Positions 1 to 11,529 are shown, counted from the stretch's first letter. The stretch is 64,000 nucleotides of DNA from Tretioscincus oriximinensis (GCA_022410635.1 JAJVDF010000365.1:236871-300870), one strand, 5' to 3'. Translations and numbers: made by a program. The notes: a model not told the origin generated them from the sequence alone.

Positions 1-124
1 CCAGTGTTAGTTCCGGCACCTTTTGTTTTGGAAAAAAAGCACTGATAAACAGTATAGTGATTCTTTCAGGTAAGTCAGTATGGATCCGCTCTAGTTCGTG
101 ATTCCTCTTTATGCTTTCTTGCAG

Positions 125-152
125 GAAGAAGAAAGGGAGTCCATCGCCTTAA
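125..152 (+). CDS. Last coding exon (cytoplasmic tail) of an upstream CEACAM-like gene, partial
   Basis: Only the tail exon of this gene lies in the window. An acceptor (tgctttcttgcag) ends at 124. Entered in the phase left by the family's TM exons (two bases of a codon), the exon reads R-K-K-K-G-S-P-S-P then TAA at 150-152. The 3'UTR resembles those of the later copies and holds AATAAA at 248-253 in the shared context TTAGGAATAAATGCCACC. The TM, IgV and leader exons must lie before base 1. The short basic tail has no tyrosine, so no ITIM or ITAM. The identification rests on similarity to the tail exons at 9675, 20189, 34087 and 43538. Confidence 0.7.
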
Positions 153-265
153 ACATGGGAATTGAGCTTTTCAGATGGAACCAAGGACCATCCAGCATCT
201 GGAGACAATGAACGGCATTTCCTCAGAATAAAGAAGACGCAATTAGGAATAAATGCCACCCACAA

Positions 266-604
266 GCAGTTTCTACTCTTTTTTTCTTATTTAAATTGCA
301 ACACAAATCAGCTAGAGGGTGAAATTGGAGTGAAAGAGGACTAAGCAGAGAAGCAAGTCTCCAAATTGTATAGCGCTTGCTCACACAAATGGTAGAAATG
401 TAAAACAACTTCGTATGAAGGGAGTTTCATATATCCTACACAGAATATTTTTTCATTCTTATTCAAATCAAACATTTAATTCATAATTTATCTTATTATT
501 ATGTGTGTAACCATATGGGTATGTGGTGGCATTGTAACAAGGTTCAAACATACTGAAACAAGGTTTTTGATTGGTTAGATAAAATACTTAATCTATTATC
601 CGCA
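266..604. other. AT-rich 3' flank of the upstream gene
   Basis: AT-rich sequence after the poly(A) signal. A related stretch follows the gene 1 tail exon near 10380-10490 (aattgtatag, catgtatgaaggga). No gene is recognised. Confidence 0.4.
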
Positions 605-903
605 GGCACGAATAGCTCAGTCGCTAAGGAGACTGTCTCTCACCTGGGAGATGGGGTTTCGAAGCCCTGTGTCGGATGTGGTGAGGGGTGAGCACCTTCT
701 ACTAGCCTGCAACTCTAGCCGATCCAGTAATTTGAAAGCAAGAATTGCAAGAAATTACAACTGATGGCAACTAGATAAATGGGAACCACCACAGCCTGGT
801 GAGGAAGATAGAATGTAAGCCTTTGGGTGGAAAATATCCTTGCAAGGCGCTTTGAGTGAGAAAAGCGGGGTATAAAAACCCAGTTCTCCTCCTTCTCCTT
901 CTT
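605..903 (+). repeat. tRNA-derived SINE, family A
   Basis: The head resembles a tRNA: an A-box-like TAGCTCAGTCGCTAAGG, then a B-box-like GGTTTCGAAGCC about 35 bases later. The body ends in a CTT-rich tail. Many full or partial copies occur in the window, in both orientations. Confidence 0.85.
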
Positions 904-1430
904 ATATCATTTATTTATATATTTATTTACATTTCTGTACTGCCCTGTACCCAAAGGTCTCGGGGCAGTTAACCATTAAAACTGTACATATTCTATATGT
1001 TCAGATTTAAAAATATAAAAATGAATCAAAATTTTGTTAAACTATGGTTTTTTTAGTTTAAAGCACTTTATTAATTTTCGTAATGCACATAATTAGATTT
1101 AAACTAGAACTGATACATTGATACAGTGTTTCAAACTATTCCCCTCCTTTTCCCCCTCCCTCCCTTGTTTAATCCATTGATTTTGGGAGGTCACATCTGG
1201 AATATCAACCTTAGTCTTAATTTCATCACTTCCTATTATTGTCCCTATATGTTTTTTTAAAAAACCACGATGCTACTACAGCCTATGACTGGAAAGATGA
1301 AAACCAATAGACTTATTGATTTATTGCTCTATTGATTGATTTACATTTCTATTCCATCTTATACCTGAAGGTCTCAGCATGAATCACAATAAAAATATGT
1401 GAAGCATTTTGTGAAATATGATTTAAATTC
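904..1430. other. AT-rich segment with an L1-like relic
   Basis: About 1045-1260 resembles 23155-23400 (aaagcactttattaat, then a pyrimidine-rich run and ggtcacatctgga), consistent with a decayed L1-like 3' fragment on the minus strand. No coding potential seen. Confidence 0.4.
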
Positions 1431-1434
1431 ATAG

Positions 1435-2115
1435 GTGAAACTTCCTGTTTCTCTACTTCCTTACAGAATTCTAGTTTCGTCTTTAATGGTTTTAAGCTGT
1501 GTTTCTGCCTACTTTTTATGCTGTTTTTTCAGCTTGGATGCCTGGCATCTTCACAAAGCTGACAGTAGCAGCAACCCAAATGTGAAAAAAGTGAAATGGA
1601 GCTGTTGTTGTGCTGGTGGTGGGGCCTGCTGGGTAGTGTAGTCTGAGCAGAGGGCAGCCTCTTCCACCCAGCCAGAGAATCTCGGGCAGTCTGCAACATT
1701 GTGTACCCTTGATTTGAGATCTTGAGAAATCAAATGGCTGCCCCCCACCCTTACCTGGGGGCTGCCATTTTACCGGAAGTGACATCATTTTGGTTTCACT
1801 TCCGGTATTTACTTCCAGGCAATGACTCCCAGAGTGACATCACTTCCTGTCGCACCAAGGAAGTGATGTCATAAAAATTTCATACACGCTCTGTGCGCAC
1901 CAGATAAGCCGGGATTGTGCCAGATTTTCGGGCTTCTGGGAGCTACCGACATTTCACCCAGCCTGCATGGTGCCCTGCATTGTGAACTACAGCTATCAGC
2001 CTGCACCGCAGCTAGCCCTGGGAAGGAGGGAGCCACTTGGGCCTATCTGCCCCCATCCCGGCCACAGGAAACCTTTGTTGTTTATAGGAAGTTGGCTGGG
2101 GGAACCATCTGTATA
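1435..2115 (+). repeat. Interspersed repeat X (unclassified)
   Basis: The block holds aagcttggatgcc, then gtgaaatggagctgttgttgtgctgg, then agctagccctggga and cacaggaaac. It recurs, whole or in part, at 3830-4115(-), 12485-12690(+), 13733-14115(+), 27540-27985(+), 54890-55290(-) and 57020-57205(+). Long ORFs inside are not conserved between copies. Confidence 0.6.
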
Positions 2116-2608
2116 AGTCATAGAGTAATTCCCCCTTCGGGTATGGGGGAATTACTAATGAATCAGCTATAATATATACATATACCTGTATAATACTTTT
2201 CTGATTAGTCATTTGACCATATCAAAGGATATCATATGCCCAAAACCTGGGAGAGAACATCCAGGTATTTTTCTCTGGGAATAGGCAGGTCTCCCAGGCA
2301 GTGTCCTGTAAGCACTTCCTCTGTAATGTGTATATATAAATCATTTGATCTGTCATTTGACCATATTAAAGGATATCAAAGATACAAAACCTGTGATAGA
2401 GGGATTAATTAATCTCTATCTCGGGTCTGATAAAACAAAGCAATTCAAATATTTGTGATATAGTTTCCATATGAAATTGAACCACAATATGGACAAGGGG
2501 GGGTTGCTGTGTTTCCATCCCCAGGGAACATCCAAGCGTCCCTCTTTGGGAAGGCAGTTTGAGCATGAACACCAGGGTGCGCTTGGGGCAATTGTCATTG
2601 TCTAATTA
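2116..2608. other. AT-rich intergenic stretch with a local duplication
   Basis: tcatttgaccatat followed by aaaggatatca occurs at 2209 and again at 2353. This suggests an imperfect local duplication with a period of about 144 bases. No gene seen. Confidence 0.5.
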
Positions 2609-2800
2609 GGCTGACCAGATGACCCCTTTTTTTTGGGGGGGGGGGGTGAAAACCCGGTTTTGGGGGTGCCTCCCAGTTTTTTCTGAGGAAAATCTTCAAA
2701 AAAAGATTTTTAATTTTTCTTTCCTCAGAAAAAACTGGGAGGCACCCCCAAAATGGGCTTTCAACCACCCCCACTCCCAAAAGGGGTCATCTGGTCAGCC
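2609..2800. mobile_element. GGCTGACC-ended palindromic MITE, copy 1
   Basis: Nearly the whole element is an inverted repeat: GGCTGACCAGATGACC at the left and its complement at the right, with arms continuing through a CCCGGTTTTGGGGGTGCC-type block to an A/T-rich centre. The left flank is TA; the right flank TA is mutated to TG. The form fits a non-autonomous Tc1/mariner-type element. Confidence 0.8.
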
Positions 2801-3119
2801 TGAGGGTCCACAGGAAATGTTTCACCGCCGGTTCTTTGGTGAAATGGTCTAACTGGGAACATGGGAACATCAGAGGAGTCCTGTGCTGAATGGGGCCACA
2901 GCTCGTCCAGTCCAGCATTCGATCGGTGGATTCTGATCGTCTGTCGAACATGGGGGTGCAAGGGGAGGTCGTGGGGAGGGGGGGCTTAAACCCTGGTGGT
3001 CTATATTCTCTCCATCTCCTGCCCCATCTTTCCCCTCCCAGGGTTAATTGGCTGTGCTGGGCTTTATTCCTTCAGATCTCAGACCTGCTATCTACACGTC
3101 TAGAATCTGTCGCATTTTG

Positions 3120-3417
3120 TTGCCCTAGCACGTGAATGACCAGCCCTTATCCCGAGACATGTACCCCAGAATAAGGCGCAATGCGAATCCAGCCAATAAG
3201 GCGAATATGAGCCTAAGCCAAGAAGGGGACCTCAGAGCCCTTGGCTCCCCCCCCCCCCTTGGCTTCGTCCTACCTGATGACCACACGCGTACACGCAACC
3301 CGCCTTTCTTACGTGTCAAGGGGGGGAGGAGAAAGAGGCGCCCCTGGGCTTGGTCAAAACGTCGCGTCTCCTCCGCGGTGCCCCCCAAATCAGGGGTCGT
3401 TTGCGCGCCATTCCAAC
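3120..3417 (+). promoter_or_regulatory. Conserved upstream block (promoter/5'UTR) of gene 1
   Basis: This block precedes the leader exon and is shared with genes 2, 3 and 4. It holds a CACGTG E-box at 3130-3135, a CCAAT-like GCCAATAAGG near 3193, a CGCCTTTcTTACGTGTC motif and CGTCGCGTCTCCTCC close to the start codon. No TATA box is evident. Promoter function is inferred from position and conservation; the start of transcription is unknown. Confidence 0.5.
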
Positions 3418-4508
3418 ATGGAGAGCTCTTTGGGTGCCCCGTTCCTGGCAGGTGAGGGGTTGGGGGGCAGAGAATGATGTGTCTTGACGATGTTTATATA
3501 TATCCCCCCAGAACACACGCGCGCACACACCCCACTTGTAGCAGCAGCAGCAGCAGCAGCAATGCACCCAAGGGAATCCATTTTGGAAGTCCTTGGATCT
3601 TAGAGGCTCTCGCATCTCTGAATAGAAGCCACGTGTTGATCCAAAATCAACCCACCCAGTCCGAATTCTTCCTTAGCATAGGATGATCTATCGTGCAGAT
3701 GATAAGAGTTTATTCTGGAATATATACTGCTCAAAACAATTAAGGGAACACTTACGTGTTACACTGTTACGTTGAAGTGTTCCCTTGATTGTTTTGAGCA
3801 GTCTATATAAATGGGACCCCAAGTCAAAGTCGTGTAAGCAGCAAAAATGTTTCCTGTGGGCAGAACAGGGCGCCGATTGGCTAAAGAGGCTTGCTGCCTC
3901 CCAAGGCCAGCTGCTGCGATGCCCAACATCAGCACTGCTGGGCATCCAAGCTTTTAGCATAGGCACCTGACATCGTAGGAAAAGCAGTGTATAAAAGCAG
4001 GCAGAAACACATCTTAAAGCTATAAAACAGGAAACAGGAATTCTGCCAGGAAGTGGAGAAACAGGAAGCCGGCAGTTTGTTATTGTTTACATCTGGCACC
4101 CTGTCTATATCATCTAGAATATGGCCCTGAGAGGTGGAATGGCTGCAAATCTGAAATGTAGCAAAAATAAAGGAGACTTTTTCAGGAAACCAAGAACAGG
4201 TGAACATTTTGCTTTCTGCTTGTGAGAGCAGGAAGCTGAAGAAGGCAGACTATGGCCTGCCTGGTCCACCAGGGTCACCCTTTGATAAAAAAAAAAGGTG
4301 TTATAAATAAACTTTCCTTGTTGTTATTGCACCCAGTCTTGCTTTTTTAAAAAAATTATTATAATTTATCCATCCCATGCATGATTTTATCCATTCCTAG
4401 ACTGTCCCTTTCGAAAGCTTTATCAATCTATGGAAAGGTTTCCCCAGCCACCTTCCTGTTAGCAGAAAAAATGTTTCCTGTTGGCAGGACTGGGCACAGA
4501 TGATTATA

Positions 4509-4539
<31 letters not shown>

Positions 4540-7500
4540 TATCATTATTATCATTATCATTATTATTATCAGTAGTAGTAGTGGTGGTAGTGGTAGTAGT
4601 AGTAGTAGTAGTAGTATGAAGGAGGAGGATCATCATCAAATAGATGTTTTATTGTTTTATTTATTTTACACTGGGGATATCAGGGGATGTTATGGCACAT
4701 TAATCTCCTGAATTGCAAAGCTGGTAGGAACTCCCCCTGCACACACACATACACACACTTTAATGAAAGTAAAATCTTTTTCTTTTCTCCTACAGTTGCC
4801 GTTTCCATCATCAGTTCCTGTTTTGTGCAGTCTCAAAAGCAGACCAAATCTGTCCAGATTCCCATCTCGGTGATACCACCAAACCCATCGGAAGGACAGA
4901 ATGTCTCCTTGAGACCAGAACGGATGTTAAAATCATTATTTTTCTGCAACTGGTATCGTGGAATGTTTTATAATCTAGACACGCTCATTTTAACTTTCTA
5001 CCCCGTAGATCCTGAAAACCCTATGAAAGGACCAGCTTACACTGGGCATGAGACAATCAACTCTACCTGTATACTTCACATCAGCAACTTATTAAAAAAT
5101 CACTCAGGAAAATACTCACTAGTCTACGCAGGACCTCAGATCTTTGAAGATGGCATTGCTTCCTTCCAGATTACAGGTATGGCATGCTTAATATTCTAAA
5201 ACAGCAACCCCTTTGTGCAGCCAGACCTTTGTCCCCTGCAGGGACCTGAAGAACGGTATTTTAAGGATTTAGCAATCCTCATTCCAAATATAGTTACCCG
5301 TAAGAGAATGAAAACCACCTTCCTAATTTCAAGTAGGGAATCTTCCCTTGCTACACTTTGACAACACTAAACTGTTCAGGGTAGTGAAAACAGAAAATGA
5401 TTAAGCTCCAGAGTGATCTATTGAAATTGGGTGAGTGGGCATCAAAGTGGCAAATGCACTTCAACTTAAGCAAGTGCAAGGTCATACATATTGGGCAAGG
5501 AACCCCAACTACTCCTACCACCTGATGGGAACCAAGCTTTCCGTGATGGAGCAGGAAAGGGATCTTGGGGTGTTGGTGAACAGTTCAATGAAGGTGTTGT
5601 CCCAGTGTGCATCAGCAGCAGCAAGAAAAGCAAATTCAATGTTAGGGATAATTAGGAAAGGAATAAAAAAACAAGTCAACAAATGTTGTTTTGCCTCTTT
5701 ATAAATCTGTGGTGAGGCCACATTTGGAATACTATATTCAGTTCTGGTCACCACATCTCAAGAGGGATATTATGGAACTAGAGAAGGTGCAGAAAAGGGC
5801 AACAAAAATGATCAAGGGGCTGGAGCACCTCCCTTACGAAATTCAGCTGCAACGTCTGGGCCTCTTCAGCCTCGTAAGACGGCATTTGAGAGGTGATCTA
5901 ATTGAAGTGTATAAAATCATTTTCTCTATCACACAACACTAGGACCAGGGGGCCCTTCCTTGAAATTGATGGGCAGAAGAGTGAGGACAGACAAAGGAAA
6001 GTATTTTTTCACCCAGAGGGTCATCAGCCTGTGGAACTTACTTCCAGAAGAGGTGGTAGTAGCTAGCAGCCTGGATAGCTTTGAGACAGGATTAGACAAG
6101 ATGATGGAAGCCAAGGGTATAAATAGCTACTTAGGGTGGATGTCTTGATAAGGCTTCTGAGATGGAGCTACAGGCAGGATTCCTGAAATGCCATTTGCAG
6201 GGAGTCAAGAACAAGTAATGCTTTTGCCTTCTTCTTCAGACTGCCCACGTGCAATTGGTGGGCCAGAGATAAAAAGGCTGGATTAGATGGGCTCACCCCG
6301 ATTCAGCATGGCTTCTCTTATGTTCTCTAATGACTGTAGAAAAATGGTTCTTTATGTACTTTGATGTTTCGGATATTGGTGATAATGATAAATATTTATA
6401 TAGACACTTAAGAACATAAGAAGAGCCATACTGGATTAGGCCACAGCCCATCAAGTCCAGCCTTCTGTCCCACACAGAGGCCCACCAGATGCACCTGGGC
6501 AGTCCGAACAGAGGAAAGCAAAATATGCTCCTGTTCATGACTCCTTGCAAATGGTATCTCAGGAGTCCTGCCTGTTGCTCCAGCCCGGAGGCAGCACCCA
6601 GACATCCATCCTAGTATCCATTTATACCCTTGGTGTCCATAAACCTGTCTAGTCCTGTCTTGAAACTATCCAAGCTGTTAGCTACCACTACCTCTTCAGG
6701 AAGTCAATTCCACAGGCCAATGACCCTCTGGGTGAAAAAATACTTTCCTTTGTCTGTTCTCACTTAATTGCAGTGGCGCTCCTGGTTAGAACATAGAGTT
6801 GGAAAGTGTCAACAAAATGGACAGTTCATTGTTGGATTAAGTACATGATAGAATTATTGAAATTTGAGTTAGTTAATAAAAAAAATACTGTTTAGAACCT
6901 ATTAATACTTTGACGGTAAAACAAAAACGGAGTAAATTATTTTGATATATAGTAGATAGAAGGACGAGTTTGACTTGGTTATAGTATGGGGAAGAAAATA
7001 TTTCTCTCAATGGAGAAATAAGTATGGTCTGGTCACCCATGTGGGGTTGAATGTTTGTTTTATTTTATATATGTGATGTTTTGTGTTTTTTGTGGTGTGT
7101 GCATTGTTTTGTGTTATGTTTGAAAAACAAAAAATAATGAAAATAAGAAATAATGTAGGAATGTATTTTCAAAATGTTAGATTGTTTTCCCTCTAATTCC
7201 AGCTGAAGATTCTTCCAATCCGACTAAGCCTCAGCATCTATCTAAACTGCAAGTTACCAGCATTTCCCTTGCAATTATATCTTTACTGGCACTTATTTCA
7301 GGAATAGTTTACTCTTTACATGAAAGGTATGTCTCCTGCACATAGTTTACTTTGCAGATGAATTTACTTTTCACTTAGCTGCTTATTGTCTTTGATAGTC
7401 CAAAGCACATAGGTTGGCATAAATGTCTAACGAGCTATCTTGGGGTTTTTTCTATGAAACCATTTTTTCTTTTTTCAGATAAAGGGGTGTTGTGGATTAG

Positions 7501-9308
7501 ACACAAGTCAAGCAAACCTGTGTGAAGTAGCCTTGGCTTGCTAAGGTTCCTTTAGTTCAATAGGCCTCTTCAGCATCCCAAGATGTCAAGAGGTTTTGTA
7601 ACTCAAGTATGGGATGGATAAGGTGAATAGAGAAAAAAGATATATTGTCTATTATACAACATGAGGACCAGGACTCATTCCTTGAAGCTAATAGGCAGGA
7701 TTCCTGAAGTTTGCAGGGAGTCAAGAGCAAGTGAAGATTTTGCCCAGGTGCAATTGGTGGGCCACTGTGTGAGACAGAATGCTGGGCTGGATGGGCTCTG
7801 GCCCCATTCAGTAGGACTCCTCTCATGTTCTTATGTAGAACCCACCTTAGGCTGCATCCACACCACTTTTATTACACAATAAAGCATTGTGTAGACTGGT
7901 TTATTCCAGCATATCCATGCTCTGTTATGGAATATTGTGGAATATAGTGGAATAAACGGTGTCATGTTCAATTTTAGTTGGAGTTCTATGTCAGTCAGTC
8001 AGCCTTTGTTGGTAATCAACGGACCACATCAGTTCTCAACACAGAGAACTTTTACATCTATTGATTTATATGAAAATTGTTTATAAACGAAGTATCGGCA
8101 TATAAAATATAACCAAAAATGTTAAAAACGCCTTGTGATTTTCAGTGTCAACATATGTACCTCTCATTTTGGTAGCCACTTTAATGGCGGTATATTTATC
8201 CAATCTACAGAGTAAAAGGCTGCAGACACATGAGGGGATAAAAGACAGATTTACCGTCTATTTGGGGCTTTAAGGGGTCATCCATTCGTCTGCATGTAGT
8301 GCAATTGGGCCACGGCAAGGTCCAGAGAGCCACATAGTCCTGTCACGTAATGGGGGAGATTTATCCTGTTTCATGTGTCTCCAGGTCTGTCTTTGCCATT
8401 TGCGCTCAACCTCATCCGTGCAGGACACACGCAGGGGGGAAAGTGGGTTTAAGGCAGGCTATGCAAAGAGAGCTGCAAAAAGCATCTCTCATTAAACCCG
8501 GAACAACGCAGATTTGAAGTGACGTCACTGCTGACAACCAGTGATTGCATCTGCAGCAGCCACCTGGAAGGTTCTCCCATGCAATACATCCTGTGCGTGT
8601 CTGCTGTTTTCCTAGCAACGGCTCTAGAAGGCAGGTTCTAATATTGTCATATAGGTGGTAATCCCCCCAAAAAGTACAGAGTCTCCTATGGCACATGTCC
8701 CACAAGCACACAATGGCTCATTCACTAAGGAGACAGTCTCTCACCTGAGAGATTGGGTTTCGAGGTCCTATGTCAGACGTGGGGAGGGGTGAGCACCTTC
8801 CACTAGCCTGTAGCTCTAGCCAACCCAGCTATTCGAAAGCAAGAATTGCAAGAAATTACAACTGACTGCAAGTAGATACATGGGAACCACCACAGCCTAG
8901 TGAGGAAGATAGAATATCAGCCTTCAGGTAAAAAATAACCTTGCAAGCCACTCTGAGTCCCTTTAGGGAGAAAAGCGAGCTATAAAAACCAGTTATTCTT
9001 CCAGGAGATTACCAGCTGGGGGTCCAACACTCTAACCACTACACCAAACTGGCTCTCCAAACTAGGGCTAGGAAGGCGACAAACCTTTTGCACTAGTTTG
9101 GTGCAGTGGTTAGAGTGTTGGACTTTTATCTGGTAGTCTCCCAGTTTGATTCCACACTCCTCCATGTAGCCAGATGGGTGACTGTGGGCTAATCACAGTT
9201 CTTTAGAACTCTCTCAGCCCTGTATACTTCACAGGGTGTCTGCTGTGGAGAAAGCAGCAAAAGCTATATGTGCCATCCTTTGGTGAAAGGGGCATTATAC
9301 ATAAACAA

Positions 9309-9341
<33 letters not shown>

Positions 9342-9708
9342 GGTGGTGGTGATGGTGATGATGATGATGATGATGATGAAGACGACGACGACGACGACGA
9401 CGACAACTGGGGAAGGGCTTCAGTATCTGTGAAAGATCTGAAAGAGTGGATGAGCTTTTGTGGGCAAATCTACTTCTTTACCCTACGAAAGCTAATGCCA
9501 CCTGCCTTTCTCCTATTAATCTCTGAAGTACTACAAGCCCCCTTGCTAGATTTTCTGGCCTCCAGAGTTATTAATTTAAAATCTATGAAAGATCTGCTTC
9601 TCTGCCGTTTCCAAGGCCATCTTTCTGCCTTGGATCCATTCTGGGTTACAATTCCTCTTTATGCTTTCTTGCAGGAAAAACTGGGGAGGAAGACGTCCAT
9701 CGCCTTAA
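3418..9708 (+). CDS. Gene 1: CEACAM-like single-IgV transmembrane protein, 190 aa
   Basis: Coding exons are 3418-3451, 4796-5176, 7203-7326 and 9675-9708, with GT/AG junctions and phases 1, 1 and 2. Exon 1 starts M-E-S-S-L-G-A-P-F-L-A. Exon 2 completes the hydrophobic leader, then a V-set domain with P-P-N-P-S-E-G, C-N-W-Y-R-G, a G-P-A-Y-T-G-H-E block and N-H-S-G-K-Y. Cysteine codons at 4945 and 5068 lie 41 codons apart; the usual B and F strand cysteines are absent. N-glycosylation sequons: NVS, NST, NHS. Exon 3 gives a short stalk and a TM helix with no charged residue in its core. Exon 4 gives the tail K-N-W-G-G-R-R-P-S-P. The poly(A) signal is AATAAA 9807-9812. The domain is typical of CEACAM N domains; a role in cell-surface adhesion or recognition is inferred. 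Intron 2 holds LINE fragments; intron 3 holds LINE and SINE fragments. Intact by eye. Confidence 0.78.
3725..3804. mobile_element. Short palindromic mariner-type MITE, copy 1
   Basis: About 80 bases with inverted ends TACTGCTCAAAACAATTAAG and its complement, in a TA-rich flank. A second copy lies at 60785-60866. It sits in intron 1 of gene 1. Confidence 0.75.
3830..4115 (-). repeat. Repeat X, minus orientation
   Basis: Reverse copy of the block at 13733-14115, running from gcagcaaaaatgtttcc to gtttacatctggcacc. A shorter reverse piece lies at about 4435-4500. Confidence 0.6.
4501..4617. repeat. TTA/TAG trinucleotide microsatellite
   Basis: Runs of ATT/ATC change into AGT/GGT repeats. Apparent ORFs of poly-Ile or poly-Ser are artefacts of the repeat. 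Confidence 0.95.
5330..6335 (+). mobile_element. CR1/L2-type LINE fragment, 3' part of ORF2
   Basis: Broken frames encode typical LINE C-terminal pieces: M-H-F-N-L-S-K-C-K near 5458, R-D-L-G-V-L-V-N-S, S-V-V-R-P-H-L-E-Y, R-G-D-L-I-E-V-Y-K, then F-F-T-Q-R-V and W-N-L-L-P-E-E. The end reads ttcttatgttc. Inserted in intron 2 of gene 1. Several stops and frame changes make it inactive. Confidence 0.85.
6408..6785 (-). mobile_element. CR1/L2-type LINE 3' end, minus strand
   Basis: Starts gaacataagaagagccata, the reverse of the family's 3' end, and continues through ccacctcttcaggaagt. Same family as 5330-6335. The AT-rich stretch 6786-7200 that follows has no recognised gene and may include an L1-like tail. 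Confidence 0.8.
7600..7837 (+). mobile_element. Internally deleted LINE 3' fragment
   Basis: Begins gggatggataaggtgaatagag, jumps to gcaggattcctgaag and ends ctcatgttcttatg. It is the same LINE family with most of the 3' region deleted. Confidence 0.7.
7850..7965. mobile_element. MITE-like palindrome (AGGCTGCATCC ends)
   Basis: Begins aggctgcatccacacc and contains mirrored tttattcc/ggaataaa blocks, like 25852-26001 and 26831-27250. The right end is not clear here. Confidence 0.45.
7990..8705. other. Unassigned intron 3 sequence of gene 1
   Basis: No gene recognised. aggctgcagacacatgagggg near 8218 and a partly mirrored gtttcatgtgtctcc near 8368 suggest an old DNA element. Small ORFs are not family-like. 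Confidence 0.3.
8706..9001 (+). repeat. tRNA-derived SINE, family A
   Basis: The A-box region is degraded (aatggctcattcactaagg). The B-box-like ggtttcgaggtcc, the body (ctagcctgtagctctagcc) and the end (gctataaaaaccagttattctt) match the copy at 605-903. Confidence 0.8.
9096..9405 (+). repeat. tRNA-derived SINE, family B, with GAT/GGT/GAC microsatellite
   Basis: The head gtttggtgcagtggttagag and B-box-like gtttgattccacac mark a second tRNA-like SINE. The body ends with tgtggagaaagcagcaaaagc. A GATGATGGTGGT...GACGAC run (9309-9403) follows and yields false poly-Asp or poly-Ser ORFs. Confidence 0.75.
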
Positions 9709-9884
9709 ACATGGCAACTGAGCTTTTCAGGTGGAACCAGAGTGTTCCAGCATCTGGGCAAAAAGATTGCCATTCTTTCATCAAAGATAAAGGACAGACA
9801 AGGAGGAATAAATGCCACACACAAGCTCTTTAGAGCAAACCCAGACTCTGGTTCCATTTCCTTATTTAAATTGCAAAACATAAG

Positions 9885-10345
9885 AACGGAAGAGGAACCC
9901 TGCTGAATGGGGCCAGAGTCTACCTAGGCCAGCATTCTGTCTCACCCAGCGGCCCAACAATTGCACCTGGGCATCTCACGCAGAAGGTGTAACCTGTTCC
10001 TGTCCTCGACTCCCTGCAAATGATATTTCAGGACTCCTGCCTGGTCCTCCATGATCAAGACATCCAGCCTAGTAGCCATTGATACCCTTGGCTTCCATGA
10101 ATTTGTGTAAACCTATCTTAAAGCTATGAAAATGAATTCCATAGACCAATGACTCTCTGGGTGGGAAAAAACACCATACATTCCGTTGTCTGGTCTAATT
10201 CTGTCTATCAGCTTCAAGGAATGCCTCCTGTCCTTGCATTGAGTGATACGGAAAATATTTTTTCTCTATACACTTTGTCCATCCCGTGCAGGATTTTATA
10301 CACTTCAGTCAGCCGCCTTCCGAGGCTGAAACCCATTACAGCTAG
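9885..10345 (-). mobile_element. CR1/L2-type LINE 3' end, minus strand
   Basis: Starts aacataagaacggaagagg, continues gcctagtagccatt, actctctgggtggga and ends at ccgaggctgaaacc. It lies just after the gene 1 poly(A) signal. Confidence 0.75.
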
Positions 10346-10489
10346 AAAGTAAAATTGGAACTAAGGGTACCAGAGGAGGTACAAGGCCCCAAATTGTATA
10401 GGGCAGAAATTTGAAAAAGCCATGTATGAAGGGAAGTTCATTCATCCTGGCAGAGAAGAATTTTTCATTCTTGTTCAAATCTTACATTT

Positions 10490-10700
10490 AATGGTAGAGT
10501 GCTGAGTTCTTATCTGGTAGTCTCTGGTTCAATTCCACACGCCTCCATGAAGCCACCTGAGTGATCTTTAGTTCTCTCTCAGACCTGCCTACTTCACAGG
10601 GCATCTGTTGTGGAGAAAGCAACCGAAGCTATGAATAGCGTCCTTTGGTTGGCTGCCCTTTGGGGATACCTTTAGGTATCGGGTGGGATATGAGTAGAGA
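10490..10700 (+). repeat. tRNA-derived SINE, family B, with LINE-like tail
   Basis: tggtagagtgctgagttc and ggttcaattccacac match the 9096 copy. After tgtggagaaagcaacc it runs into tttaggtatcgggtgggata, similar to the 3' tail of the LINE at 62740-63910. Confidence 0.7.
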
Positions 10701-10731
10701 CAGACAGAGACAGATAGAAGGAATTGAGTGA

Positions 10732-11443
10732 CAACTGGATAAATAGAATAAAGAAGATCAAAGATAACAGAATCAGAGAGATGGAAATAAAACTTGTGAC
10801 AAGATGGTATAGGACTCCTTGCCAATTAACTTTTATCACAGGAAGGTCTCCTATGTGTTGGCATGGCTGTGGGGTGAGAGGTATATACGCCCATATGTGG
10901 ATACAATGCCCTCATGTTCAATCCTTCATAAATTTGGTAAGCGAAGAAATAAGAATTATAGCCAATATTCAAGTGTCATTATCAGCTACCGAGTGGTTAT
11001 GCAATGCATGGGACACTACCAATCTGTCAACGGAGGACATTTTCTTCCTGCAATATGCAGTCTACGCGGCACATCTTGTTGTGGCGAAAGGCTGGAAAAA
11101 CTCGACCATCTGGACAATCCAGGAGTGGTATCGTTATATGGTGGAGTTTTTGACCTTTGATATTCTTCAGGAATACCGTCTGAAATTCTTGGGAATTATA
11201 ACAAACCCACCGACCTCCACCAAATGGAACAGACTCATGGCCCACGGATTGGATGGTGCTTCCAATGAACATTTGGCCCAAACGGTTCAGATGTTCCCAG
11301 AACAAGGACTAGTTTAGGTTCAGTTCCATCTGCTCGAGGCTGGGGGGAGGGACGGAGTTTTGTGTGTCTGTGTTTTTGCTCTGTTCCCTTTATGTTTGTG
11401 GTTCTGTTATATTTCCTTTGCTGTGTTTAAATAAAGGGAAAAA
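10732..11443 (+). mobile_element. 5'-truncated L1-like insertion with target-site duplication
   Basis: A frame open to the stop near 11315 encodes an L1 ORF2 C-terminal region: R-W-Y-R-T-P, then C-W-H-G-C-G and H-M-W-I-Q-C-P, then W-T-I-Q-E-W. The 3' end has AATAAA and an A-rich tail. AAGGAATTGAGTGA occurs on both sides (10718-10731 and 11444-11457), a 14 bp duplication typical of target-primed insertion. The frame spans about 195 codons, but the reverse transcriptase is absent, so the copy cannot move by itself. Confidence 0.85.
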
Positions 11444-11529
11444 AAGGAATTGAGTGATTGGATGGATGGGCAGGCAGATAGGCAGGTGGGTGGGTTGAAA
11501 ATGAACATGCCAAAATACTCTGGGACTTT

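Noticed and set aside
605..680. Possible tRNA gene (A and B boxes)
   Set aside because: The same head recurs many times with a common SINE body and CTT tail, and the cloverleaf is not complete.
3541..3561. CAG repeat as a coding polyglutamine or polyserine tract
   Set aside because: It lies in intron 1 of gene 1, after the leader donor, with only about seven units and no matching exon.
4397..4711. Poly-Ile, poly-Thr and poly-Asn frames
   Set aside because: Artefacts of the ATT/ATC microsatellite; no conserved context.
4796..5176. IgV exons as rearranging V gene segments
   Set aside because: Each exon ends in a splice donor (gtatgg or gtacgg) and no heptamer-nonamer signal follows. TM and tail exons lie downstream of every copy.
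9270..9833. Long frame with an Asp-rich run that also spans the gene 1 tail exon
   Set aside because: It is made by a GAT/GAC microsatellite read in one phase. The tail exon is used in a different, splice-defined phase.
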